In this document: positions 1 to 7,407 of the stretch, piece by piece | How the letters are laid out: every line of letters starts with the position of its first letter | How positions within the stretch are numbered: position 1 is the first letter of the stretch | NCBI GenBank assembly: GCA_964570325.1 | Contig: CAZMXS010000043.1 | Location: forward strand, 1 to 41,484 | Reading direction: 5' to 3' | Source: CAZMXS01 sp964570325 | GTDB lineage: Bacteria > Verrucomicrobiota > Kiritimatiellia > CAIQIC01 > CAZMXS01 | Length of the DNA stretch: 41,484 nt | Program-made: the position numbers and the translations under genes | The notes under the pieces: model-generated | What the model was told of the DNA's origin: nothing | Seen by the model: only the letters and a program-made list of their open reading frames with translations | Databases searched by the model: none

Positions 1-552
1 CCCGATGGCGATGGCCCCACCGACCACCGCCGCCGCGCCACCGGCAATGATCCCAATCGTGGCCCATGTAGGAAATTGGTTGGTCGCCCCTGGCGCCGAG
101 GGGGACACCGGCACCCGCGTCACATCGTCAGACACCGGCGCCAAGCCCGCGCCCTTTTGGCCGGCCGGCAACGGATCTTTCACAGCCACCGTGTACCAGG
201 GGGTCTCCGCAAGCTGGTCGGCCTCATCAATCGCTTCTATATAATAGGTAATATCTGGGACGCTTTCAAAGAGATGCTCGGGAATCGAGCCATAGAAAAC
301 CGAGGAGCCGGACGAGCGCATCGGCAACTTGAACGGAGCGGCATCCCTCGAAACGGCATAAAACAAGGTGACCGATTTCACCTTCTCCGACGCGCCGGTC
401 ACCGTGCAGATAATGGAAACCGGTTGACCGCGCACCGCCACGCTGATCGGTGTGTGTGTGATCACCGGTGGCCGGATAACCGCAACATCCTCTGCCCAAA
501 CACTCACGATCCCCAACCACAAACCTGCCGCCAATAGTCGCAAGATACTCAT
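1..552 (-). CDS. Secreted Ig-like domain protein with transmembrane anchor (partial)
   Basis: The open frame runs leftward from ATG at 552 and is still open at the window edge after 184 codons, so the C-terminus is missing. The N-terminus (MSILRLLAAGLWLGIVSVWA) looks like a signal peptide. It is followed by about 100 residues of beta-rich, Ig/fibronectin-III-like sequence: a PPVITHTP start, then a VRGQPVSIICTVTGAS strand pair, and later ITYYIEAIDEAD. A Pro/Ser/Thr-rich linker and a Gly/Ala hydrophobic stretch (ATIGIIAGGAAAVVGGAIAI) at the edge suggest a membrane anchor. A GGAGGG sequence lies 11 bases before the ATG. A mini-ORF (MNCP) overlaps the start as ATGA. The function is not recognisable; it is probably a periplasmic or cell-surface protein. 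Confidence 0.7.
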   Translation of the reverse strand, partial: MSILRLLAAGLWLGIVSVWAEDVAVIRPPVITHTPISVAVRGQPVSIICTVTGASEKVKSVTLFYAVSRDAAPFKLPMRSSGSSVFYGSIPEHLFESVPDITYYIEAIDEADQLAETPWYTVAVKDPLPAGQKGAGLAPVSDDVTRVPVSPSAPGATNQFPTWATIGIIAGGAAAVVGGAIAIG

Positions 553-598
553 GGACAATTCATCCCTCCACTCGCCACCGGATTAGTAACAAAAACGT

Positions 599-627
599 AC
601 TTTACGGGATAATCCGCGCCGATTCAA
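599..627 (-). promoter_or_regulatory. Candidate sigma70 promoter for the edge gene
   Basis: On the minus strand, TTGAAT (622-627) and TAAAGT (599-604) are separated by exactly 17 bases and lie about 47 bases upstream of the ATG at 552. Each box matches the consensus at four of six positions. This is a pattern match only. Confidence 0.3.
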
Positions 628-757
628 CATCGCTGACTGATCGCGTGACAAGCGTCCTAGAACTGGATCACGCTCCTGCCATTGAAGTTGATGATCACAA
701 GACAGAGCGAGCTGTATACTATAAGCCACGCGCCGCTGATGCAGTAGGGCGACATGG

Positions 758-785
758 AGAAAAGACCACTCGCTCACGCTCGTGG
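758..785 (-). terminator. Putative Rho-independent terminator after the efflux operon
   Basis: About 30 bases beyond the stop of the ABC permease, the minus strand carries CCAC and GTGG arms. They enclose a GA/GA internal loop and a GC-closed GTGA (GNRA-type) tetraloop, and are followed by TCTTTTCT. The stem is short, but its position at the end of the operon fits. Confidence 0.4.
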
Positions 786-815
786 GTACAGAACCATGAC
801 CGGGCGAACCATATT

Positions 816-2000
816 TTATTCCGCGCGCATGGCCTCGGCTGGGGTGATGCGCGCCGCCAGGCCGGCGGGCCAGAAAGAAAATACCACGCCCAGCAAGATC
901 GCCGCGGCCAACGGAACGATCACGCTGCGCGGGCCGAACCGGATCGGGAACTCCGCGCCGCCGGCCGCCGGCAGGATCAGATAAGCCAGCAACACCCCCG
1001 TGAGAGCGGCCGCCGCGGTGATCAGGCATGACTCAACCACAAACAACAGGGCAACATCGCGCGCCGTCGCGCCCAGCGCGCGCCGCAACCCGATCTCCAG
1101 GATCCGGTCCTTGACGTTGGCGATCATCAGGCTCATCAAAGTCGTGCCGCCCAAGATCAGGCTCAGCAGCGTCACACCACCGGCGGCCCAACTGATGCTG
1201 CGCTGCATTTGCCGCACGCCTTCGCGCAGGCTATCGGGTGTCAGCCAGTCGGCTTCCGCGCGTGGACCCGGGCCCCCCATCAAGTTCCGCGCCTGGCGCA
1301 AAACGGTCTCGAACCGCTCGGAGGTCGGCGCCCGGATGAACAGGCCATCCACGCCGCCACGCGTCCCCGGATCGCGCGCCGACCAGACCGGCGCCACGGT
1401 CAGCGGAATGAAAACCGCCTTCATGGATCCCGCCAAGGCCGTCAATGCGCCGGCTTCCACCGCCACAATGCCGATCACCCGAAAGCGCGCCTCCTTAAGC
1501 GGCAAAATATCCCCCACCCCCAGCCCAAGTTCCTGCGCGGCCGCGTCCGTCAATACGGCGTGATGTTCGCGGTTGCGCACGGCAGCGCCATCCAACCAGC
1601 GACCCTGAACCAGCCGCCACTGCCGGACAGCCGCCAAGCGCTCATCGGTCCCGACCACATCCAGGTTCTGTTCGCGGCCAGGCACGGGCGCCGCGGTACG
1701 ACGGCTGACGCTGACCAGGCAATCCGCGAAGTTCACCGCCAGCCGTTCTGCATCTCCCACCGTCAACGGCGGCGCGGCGCCGGGATTGGGCTGGGCCGGC
1801 GCCAAAATGCCGATGACGTTAACCCCTAATTGGCGGACAATTTCACGCGACCGCACCCCGAGTCCGTCCAGCACCGCCACCAGCGCGGACAATGAGAGGC
1901 ACCCGACCCCAATCGCCAGGAACGAGAGCAAGGTCCGTCCCGGTTGCGAGCGGATGCCTTCGCGGATATCGCGGAACAATTCAGGCCAGTAGGCGTTCAA
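816..2000 (-). CDS. ABC transporter permease, FtsX/MacB family
   Basis: This 394-residue inner-membrane protein has the MacB/FtsX layout. There is one N-terminal membrane segment (about 22-47), a large periplasmic domain (about 50-265), then three segments (about 272-296, 315-343, 358-382). The cytoplasmic coupling segment has the family pattern EIGLRRALGAT (302-312). The C-terminus ends with the usual P-x-EAMRAE pattern. It is the last gene of a tripartite efflux operon, and its start overlaps the end of the ATPase gene by 20 bases. It is expected to pair with that ATPase to drive a membrane-fusion protein and TolC-type duct, or to move lipid or peptide substrates. The substrate cannot be read from the sequence. 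Confidence 0.9.
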   Translation of the reverse strand: MNAYWPELFRDIREGIRSQPGRTLLSFLAIGVGCLSLSALVAVLDGLGVRSREIVRQLGVNVIGILAPAQPNPGAAPPLTVGDAERLAVNFADCLVSVSRRTAAPVPGREQNLDVVGTDERLAAVRQWRLVQGRWLDGAAVRNREHHAVLTDAAAQELGLGVGDILPLKEARFRVIGIVAVEAGALTALAGSMKAVFIPLTVAPVWSARDPGTRGGVDGLFIRAPTSERFETVLRQARNLMGGPGPRAEADWLTPDSLREGVRQMQRSISWAAGGVTLLSLILGGTTLMSLMIANVKDRILEIGLRRALGATARDVALLFVVESCLITAAAALTGVLLAYLILPAAGGAEFPIRFGPRSVIVPLAAAILLGVVFSFWPAGLAARITPAEAMRAE

Positions 2001-2685
2001 GGGCCGCCTCCTCCGCCCTTCCGTCGCGGCACACGAGATGCCGCGTGCAGTACTCCAACAGATCCTCGTTGTGGGTAACCATCATAATCGTCAGGCCGGA
2101 CGCGTTCAGGCGGCGGAAACAGTCCATCACGACACGGGTCGCGTCACGGTCGAGATTACCGGTTGGCTCATCCGCCAGCAACAGGCGCGGGGGCTCCGCC
2201 ACCGCGCGCGCGATCGCCACCCGCTGCATCTCGCCGCTGGAGAGCAGTCGCGCCCGCCGCTGGGCTTTGTCGGCCAGGCCCATAACCTCCAAGGCTTCCC
2301 GCGCCTGGCGACCGGCTTGCTTTCGATCATGCTCCAGATAGCGGAAACGGAACAGGACATTCTCCAGCACCGTCCGTTGCGGCAGCAGGCTGAACCGCTG
2401 GAACACCACGCCCACTTTCCGCCGCCGGTAATGACAAAGCCAGTTCTCGTCACGGCCGGAAACATCGGCGCCATCAAAAAGAATCGTCCCACCCGTCGGT
2501 CGGTCGAGCAGTCCCGCCAGCATCAGTAATGTCGTCTTGCCCGCGCCGGAAGGACCGGTAACGGCCACAAAGTCGCCCTCGTCAACCGCCAGATCCACGC
2601 CGCGCAAAACGGACACGGGACCGGCCGGTCCGGGAAACGACTTCGTCACCCCGCGCATTTCCAAAATGGGCATAGCGGGCGTCAT
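1981..2685 (-). CDS. ABC transporter ATP-binding protein, LolD/MacB family
   Basis: This 234-residue ATPase has Walker A GPSGAGKTT (44-52), Q-loop Gln96, Walker B LLLADEP (168-174) followed by TGNLD, and H-loop His205. The signature is LSSGEMQR (148-155) instead of the usual LSGGQQQR; a change to Ser and Glu is tolerated in the family. The start ATG overlaps the stop of the membrane-fusion gene (ATGA), and the gene's end overlaps the permease start, so translation is coupled along the operon. An internal ATG at 2673 is an alternative start. It should power the adjacent FtsX/MacB-type permease. Confidence 0.92.
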   Translation of the reverse strand: MTPAMPILEMRGVTKSFPGPAGPVSVLRGVDLAVDEGDFVAVTGPSGAGKTTLLMLAGLLDRPTGGTILFDGADVSGRDENWLCHYRRRKVGVVFQRFSLLPQRTVLENVLFRFRYLEHDRKQAGRQAREALEVMGLADKAQRRARLLSSGEMQRVAIARAVAEPPRLLLADEPTGNLDRDATRVVMDCFRRLNASGLTIMMVTHNEDLLEYCTRHLVCRDGRAEEAALERLLA

Positions 2686-3899
2686 TCGACAAGCACCTGA
2701 TCGCCCGGCGCGAGTCCCCCGAGCACCTCGAAATGGTATTCATCGCCCAAGCCGACGCGAATCTCGCGCGCGTCCACCCGCCCGCGTTCCCATACGCGGA
2801 CGCGGGCGCGCCCCTCGTTCCACTCCACCGCGCGACGGGGCACGAGCACTGCGTCGGCGTTTTCGCCGGCGAGAATTCCGGCCGTTACGGACATCCCGCT
2901 GCGCAAACGCGGATCGGTCTCGCGCAAGGCAACGAGCACATGGAAATATTTCATCCAGTTCGGCTTGTCCAGCAGGGTCTGAGCCATCGCGCCGACGGAC
3001 TCCACGCGCCCGTCCAGGCGGATATCCGGATAAGCCAGCGGCGTGATCCAGGCCCGCGCCCCGGGTCCAACGCGCGCCATTTCGGATTCCGGGACATAGC
3101 AGTGCACCACCAGGTTGCTCATGTCGGGGATCAACAGGAAGGGCTGGTTGCGATAAATCGAGTCGCCGACCCGCGCGGTGCGAAACTCGCCGCCCACATG
3201 TACCGGCAGATAGGAAACCAACCCGGCGGCCGGGGCATACACGGTGCACTGCGCCACTTCCTGCGTGGCCAGATTGTAGGCCTGCTCCGCAGAGGCGAGC
3301 CGGGCCCGCGCGCCCTCGACCGCCATCGGGTGGCTGTACTGCTGTGTCAGCTTGAGCTGTTCCTCCAATTGGGTCAGCTTGCTGCGAACCTGCTGGACCT
3401 TGGCCTCCTGCTGTTTCAATTCCTGGGCGGAGATCAGGTTCTCCCGCGCCAGTTCGCGGCTGTCTGCCAAATACTGTTGTTCGGTCTCGAAGTTGGCGCG
3501 CGCCTCGGCAATCTGGGTTTCAAGCTCCATCAGTTGAAGCGGAATCGTGGCGTTGAGCAGCGTTTCCTGCTCCGAACGCGCCAGCCGCAGGTCCATTTCC
3601 AGTTTCACCAGTTCGCGCTCCGTGCGCGACGCATCGAACCGGACCAGCACCTCCCCTTGCGTGACCGCGCTGCCCTCGGAAACCAGCTCGATAATCGCGG
3701 CGGCGCCGCCGAGGCTGGACATGATGGTGCGAACGGTCCGCGACTCCAGCTTTCCCTCGTAGATGGACCAGACAGCCAAAGGCCCGCGCGCGATGGTCTC
3801 CAGCCGCCCAGCGGGCGCCAAAGGACGCGACCGGAATCCCAGCAGCAGCCCGACCCCGAGCAGCAGCGCCAGAAGAATCAATATGCCGATGCGTTTCAT
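2682..3899 (-). CDS. Periplasmic membrane-fusion (MacA/HlyD-type) efflux adaptor
   Basis: This 405-residue protein has an N-terminal membrane anchor (about 5-22). It has a biotinyl-lipoyl-like half-motif (IIELVSEGSAVTQGEVLVRF), a long alpha-helical coiled-coil hairpin rich in Gln, Glu and Ala (about 115-235), and the second lipoyl half (YAPAAGLVSYLPV). A beta-barrel region and a C-terminal domain ending in GLAPGDQVLVE follow. This is the typical adaptor that links an inner-membrane ABC permease to an outer-membrane TolC duct. It follows the tolC-like gene after a 124-base gap and overlaps the ATPase gene by four bases. No convincing Shine-Dalgarno sequence is seen before ATG 3899. Confidence 0.92.
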   Translation of the reverse strand: MKRIGILILLALLLGVGLLLGFRSRPLAPAGRLETIARGPLAVWSIYEGKLESRTVRTIMSSLGGAAAIIELVSEGSAVTQGEVLVRFDASRTERELVKLEMDLRLARSEQETLLNATIPLQLMELETQIAEARANFETEQQYLADSRELARENLISAQELKQQEAKVQQVRSKLTQLEEQLKLTQQYSHPMAVEGARARLASAEQAYNLATQEVAQCTVYAPAAGLVSYLPVHVGGEFRTARVGDSIYRNQPFLLIPDMSNLVVHCYVPESEMARVGPGARAWITPLAYPDIRLDGRVESVGAMAQTLLDKPNWMKYFHVLVALRETDPRLRSGMSVTAGILAGENADAVLVPRRAVEWNEGRARVRVWERGRVDAREIRVGLGDEYHFEVLGGLAPGDQVLVE

Positions 3900-4023
3900 G
3901 GCTGAATAGATAAGTTATCACAGGCCGGCTGGGAACAGAAGGCCACAAAGCGGCGGCGCAAGCGACGCGCGACCCCTTGCGCCTTTCGCCGTGCGGGCTG
4001 CTTTCGGTTGCCATTATCCATCA

Positions 4024-5442
4024 TCATTTCCACCGGGCCGCGGCCGCCGGCTTGAGCTCTTCGGGCGCCTCCAGCAGGATGCCCAAAGTACGCAACAGGC
4101 GATAGGCGGCGATCGCGACATCGGCCTGCGCGTTGAGCATCTGGTTCTGGGCCTGCTGGTAGGCGTTTTCGGCGTCGGTCACCGCGAAGTTGTCGCCGCG
4201 GCCCGTTTCAAACATCCGCCGGGCAAGCAGGACACGGTTCTGCGCCAGGCGATGATTGCGGTCCGCCAGCGCGACATCGGTGCGCGCGCGCTCGTAGGCC
4301 GTCAGCGCCTGTTGGACCTGCCGCTGAATGCCGGACGCGACAATCTCGGCGTTTTTCCGGGCGCGCTCGGAGTCAATGACGGACTGCTGGAGCGCGATGT
4401 GCTCGCGGCGGCGCAGCACATCGGATTGCGCGTTGAGTCCGACAAACCAGGCGCCCTCGTCGAAACGCAAAGCATCGCCGGCGCCGGGACCGTCGCTGTA
4501 ACGGTCGTAGCGCGCGATCAGTTCCAGGTCGGGCAGCAGATTGTTGCGGGCAATCTTGATGCCGCGTTCGGCATCCTTTTCATCCTGCAGCACCTGCGCC
4601 CAATCCAGCCGGTTGCTGAGGGCAACAGCGGTCGCGGCCGCGAGATTAGTCACCGGCACCTGCACAATCGGCGCCGTCACTGGCGCGAACTCGCGCTCGA
4701 TCGGGCAGCCGAGCAGATCGGCAAACTCGGCCCGCCGCGAGATGATTTGTTCCAGGCTCCGGTTCAAGCGGACCTGAGCTTCGCCATATTGCAGCTCAAC
4801 CCGCAGCACATCCACGCGCGAAGCCCGACCCTGGCGCTCCCGGGCGCGGGTCAGGCGCTGGAGTTTGTCCAGCCGGGCCAGCGCCTGCTCGTCGAAATCG
4901 CGCTGGCGCTGCAGGCCGTGTAATTCCTCATACTGCTCGACCACCTGAACGACCAAATCATTGCGGCGCAGTTCCACCTCGCGGCGCGCCGCCATGACGC
5001 GGCTTTCGGCGTTGACAATCGGTTCACGATTGACCAGCGCGCCGAACCGGCGCAGCAGCGGTTGGGACAGTTCGCAGCGCACCGTACCGCGATGCAAGTC
5101 GGCCGATTCGCTGGGAGAATTTTGCTCATACAACGCGCCCGCGGACAGCGCGGCGCCGAACTCGGTCCGCTTGGCCGCTGTCAGGCCGCCGACGACGGTA
5201 TTGATGTCATCGGCGGCGCTGGCGGTGGCCGCGGGCGTGACCGTGAAAGCAAAGTCCACCCGCGCGTCCTGCAAGCCAAGCTGGCTGGAAGCCAGCGCCA
5301 TCTCGGTCAATTGCAGCCCGCGGTTCTGTCGCAGCGCCAGGCCGATCGCCTGTTCCAGGTCTATCGGCTCCGGCGCAGCCGCGGCGCCCGGCAGCCAGAA
5401 CGCCGGGATCAGAGACAAAGCGCGGAGCCAGCGCCAGATCAT
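4024..5442 (-). CDS. TolC-family outer-membrane efflux protein
   Basis: This 472-residue protein has a signal peptide (MIWRWLRALSLIPAFWLPGAAAA). It then shows the duplicated helical repeat of outer-membrane efflux proteins: IDLEQAIGLALRQNRGLQLTEMAL-type openings to each half and long Ala/Arg/Gln-rich helices. It would form the trimeric outer-membrane channel of the efflux system encoded downstream. Its ATG overlaps the stop of pgi in an ATGA, so the housekeeping gene and the export operon are translationally coupled. Confidence 0.92.
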   Translation of the reverse strand: MIWRWLRALSLIPAFWLPGAAAAPEPIDLEQAIGLALRQNRGLQLTEMALASSQLGLQDARVDFAFTVTPAATASAADDINTVVGGLTAAKRTEFGAALSAGALYEQNSPSESADLHRGTVRCELSQPLLRRFGALVNREPIVNAESRVMAARREVELRRNDLVVQVVEQYEELHGLQRQRDFDEQALARLDKLQRLTRARERQGRASRVDVLRVELQYGEAQVRLNRSLEQIISRRAEFADLLGCPIEREFAPVTAPIVQVPVTNLAAATAVALSNRLDWAQVLQDEKDAERGIKIARNNLLPDLELIARYDRYSDGPGAGDALRFDEGAWFVGLNAQSDVLRRREHIALQQSVIDSERARKNAEIVASGIQRQVQQALTAYERARTDVALADRNHRLAQNRVLLARRMFETGRGDNFAVTDAENAYQQAQNQMLNAQADVAIAAYRLLRTLGILLEAPEELKPAAAARWK

Positions 5443-7070
5443 TTCATGTTCCGGAACCGCCGGATCAGCGCATTGGTCGAGCTGTCATGCCGGAGTTCCG
5501 GCTCGCCGGCGGCCACCAGCTCCGGCAGAATCCGGTTGGCCAGCGCCTTACCCAGTTCGACGCCCCATTGATCGAAAGAGTAGATATCCCAGATGATGCC
5601 CTGGACGAATATTTTGTGCTCATACATCGCAACCAGTTCCCCGAACACACGCGGGGTCAGCTCGCGCGCCAGGATCGAGTTCGTCGGCCGGTTGCCGGCG
5701 AAGACCTTGAATGGAACGAGTTTGGGCGGCACCCCTTCGGCCGCCGCCTCTTCCTCCGACTTGCCGAAGGCCAACGCTTCCGTTTGCGCGAAGAAATTGG
5801 ACATCAGCTTCGCATGGTGGTCGCCCAACGGATTATGCGAGCGCGCAAAACCGATAAAGTCACACGGGATCAGCTTGGTGCCCTGGTGAATAAGCTGGTA
5901 GAAAGCATGCTGGCCGTTGGTACCCGGCTCGCCCCAGACGATCGGACCGGTCTGGTAATTCACCGGCTTCCCGCGCCGGGTGACCGACTTGCCGTTACTC
6001 TCCATGTCTGCCTGCTGCAGATACGCGGCCAACCGGCTTAGATATTGATCATAGGGCAGGATCGCGCAAGTCTCGGCGTCAAAGAAGTTATTGTACCAGA
6101 CCCCGAGCAGAGCCAGGATCACCGGCAAATTGCGCCCAAACGGCGCCTCGGCGAAATGCCGGTCCATCGCGTGGAACCCCTCCAGCATGGCGATGAAATT
6201 CTCCGGACCGATCGCGATCATCCACGAGCGCCCGATTGCCGAGCACCGCGAGTACCGGCCGCCGACCCAGTCCCAGAACTCGAACATGTTGGCCGGATCA
6301 ATCCCGAACGCCGCGACCTTGGCGGCGTTGGTCGAAACGGCGACGAAATGCCGCGCCACCGCCGCCGGGTCGCCCAGCGTCCGGAGCGCCCAGGCCTTCG
6401 CCGTCTCGGCGTTAGTCATCGTCTCCTGGGTCGTGAACGTCTTGGAGGAGATAATGAACAGCGTCTCGGCCGGATCAAGCTCGCGTGTCGCCTCGGCAAT
6501 GTGCGTGCCGTCCACATTGGAAACGAATCGAATCGTGAGCTGACGGTCGCTGTATGGTTTCAGGGCCTCATACGCCATGACCGGTCCGAGGTCTGAACCG
6601 CCGATGCCGATATTGATGATGTTCCGGATCCGCCGGCCGGTGAAGCCGGTCCATTCGCCGGACCGAACCTTGCGCGAAAACGCGCTCATTTTATCGAGCA
6701 CCGCATTGACCTCCGGCATGACATCCTTGCCGTCAACCAGGATCGGCCGGTTCGCGCGGTTGCGCAGGGCAATATGCAGAACCGCTCGTTTTTCAGTCTC
6801 ATTGATCTTCCGGCCCGCGAACAGGTCATCAATCGCGGCGCGGAGGTTCACCGGGCCGCACAATGCGAGCAGCAGGTCCATGGTTTCGCCCGTGACGCGG
6901 TTCTTGGAATAGTCAAGAAACAGATCGCATGCCTCGAGCGACAGTTTCTCCGCGCGCGCGGGGTCGTCCGCGAACAACTGCCGCAAGTGCAATTCCCGGA
7001 CCTGGTCAAAATGCGCCTTCAGCGCCTTCCATTCCGGACAACTCTTCAACCGCATTCTCCGTTGAGCCAT
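5439..7070 (-). CDS. pgi: Glucose-6-phosphate isomerase
   Basis: This cytoplasmic enzyme interconverts glucose 6-phosphate and fructose 6-phosphate. The 543-residue length is normal for the long bacterial form. The substrate-binding IGIGGSDLGP and SKTFTTQET segments are present. So are both family signatures: DWVGGRYSRCSAIG in the middle and GIIWDIYSFDQWGVELGK near the C-terminus. A strong AGAAGGAG lies seven bases before ATG 7070. It is the first gene of the operon that continues into the tolC/ABC efflux genes. The linkage to export is unusual; nothing suggests pgi itself is altered. Confidence 0.97.
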   Translation of the reverse strand: MAQRRMRLKSCPEWKALKAHFDQVRELHLRQLFADDPARAEKLSLEACDLFLDYSKNRVTGETMDLLLALCGPVNLRAAIDDLFAGRKINETEKRAVLHIALRNRANRPILVDGKDVMPEVNAVLDKMSAFSRKVRSGEWTGFTGRRIRNIINIGIGGSDLGPVMAYEALKPYSDRQLTIRFVSNVDGTHIAEATRELDPAETLFIISSKTFTTQETMTNAETAKAWALRTLGDPAAVARHFVAVSTNAAKVAAFGIDPANMFEFWDWVGGRYSRCSAIGRSWMIAIGPENFIAMLEGFHAMDRHFAEAPFGRNLPVILALLGVWYNNFFDAETCAILPYDQYLSRLAAYLQQADMESNGKSVTRRGKPVNYQTGPIVWGEPGTNGQHAFYQLIHQGTKLIPCDFIGFARSHNPLGDHHAKLMSNFFAQTEALAFGKSEEEAAAEGVPPKLVPFKVFAGNRPTNSILARELTPRVFGELVAMYEHKIFVQGIIWDIYSFDQWGVELGKALANRILPELVAAGEPELRHDSSTNALIRRFRNMK

Positions 7071-7407
7071 GTGCAGACTCCTTCTGTTGTGAAAAAGCAG
7101 GGCGGGATAGTGGCAAACTGCGGCATGAATATCAATACACCAGGTTAGCGCACGGCCCGGTCACGGTGGCCGAGGCCCCCATTGACTTCAGCGCGGTGGT
7201 CGTACTCGTCCCCGGCTTGCCCGCAGCGCGGGCGGGTCAATATCCGGCGACTATGCGCGCACAGCCGATAGCAGCCTGAACAAACTGTCAACTGCGCCTT
7301 TTGGCAAAAAGTTCCCAACCCGCCAACCGGCCAGGGGTCAAAACGAACAGTTATTCGGCCGGGAAATGCTGGTTTTGGCATTTTTTTTGCTCTATGAAAT
7401 GTTAATT
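7071..7407. promoter_or_regulatory. Divergent intergenic region, pgi / secreted beta-helix protein
   Basis: This is 337 bases between two divergent genes. Near pgi it holds the Shine-Dalgarno sequence (complement of 7078-7085). There is also a weak minus-strand promoter candidate, TTGATA (7130-7135) with CACTAT (7107-7112) and a 17-base spacer. Close to the rightward gene there is a T-rich patch (7381-7388 run). No credible coding frame was found. Confidence 0.35.

Noticed and set aside
2733..3905. 390-codon plus-strand frame opposite the membrane-fusion protein
   Set aside because: The product is an antisense shadow with no family resemblance, while the minus strand encodes a complete efflux adaptor.
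7145..7381. 78-codon minus-strand frame upstream of pgi
   Set aside because: No domain, no start signal and a random-looking Arg/Cys-rich product; the region is better explained as a divergent promoter region.
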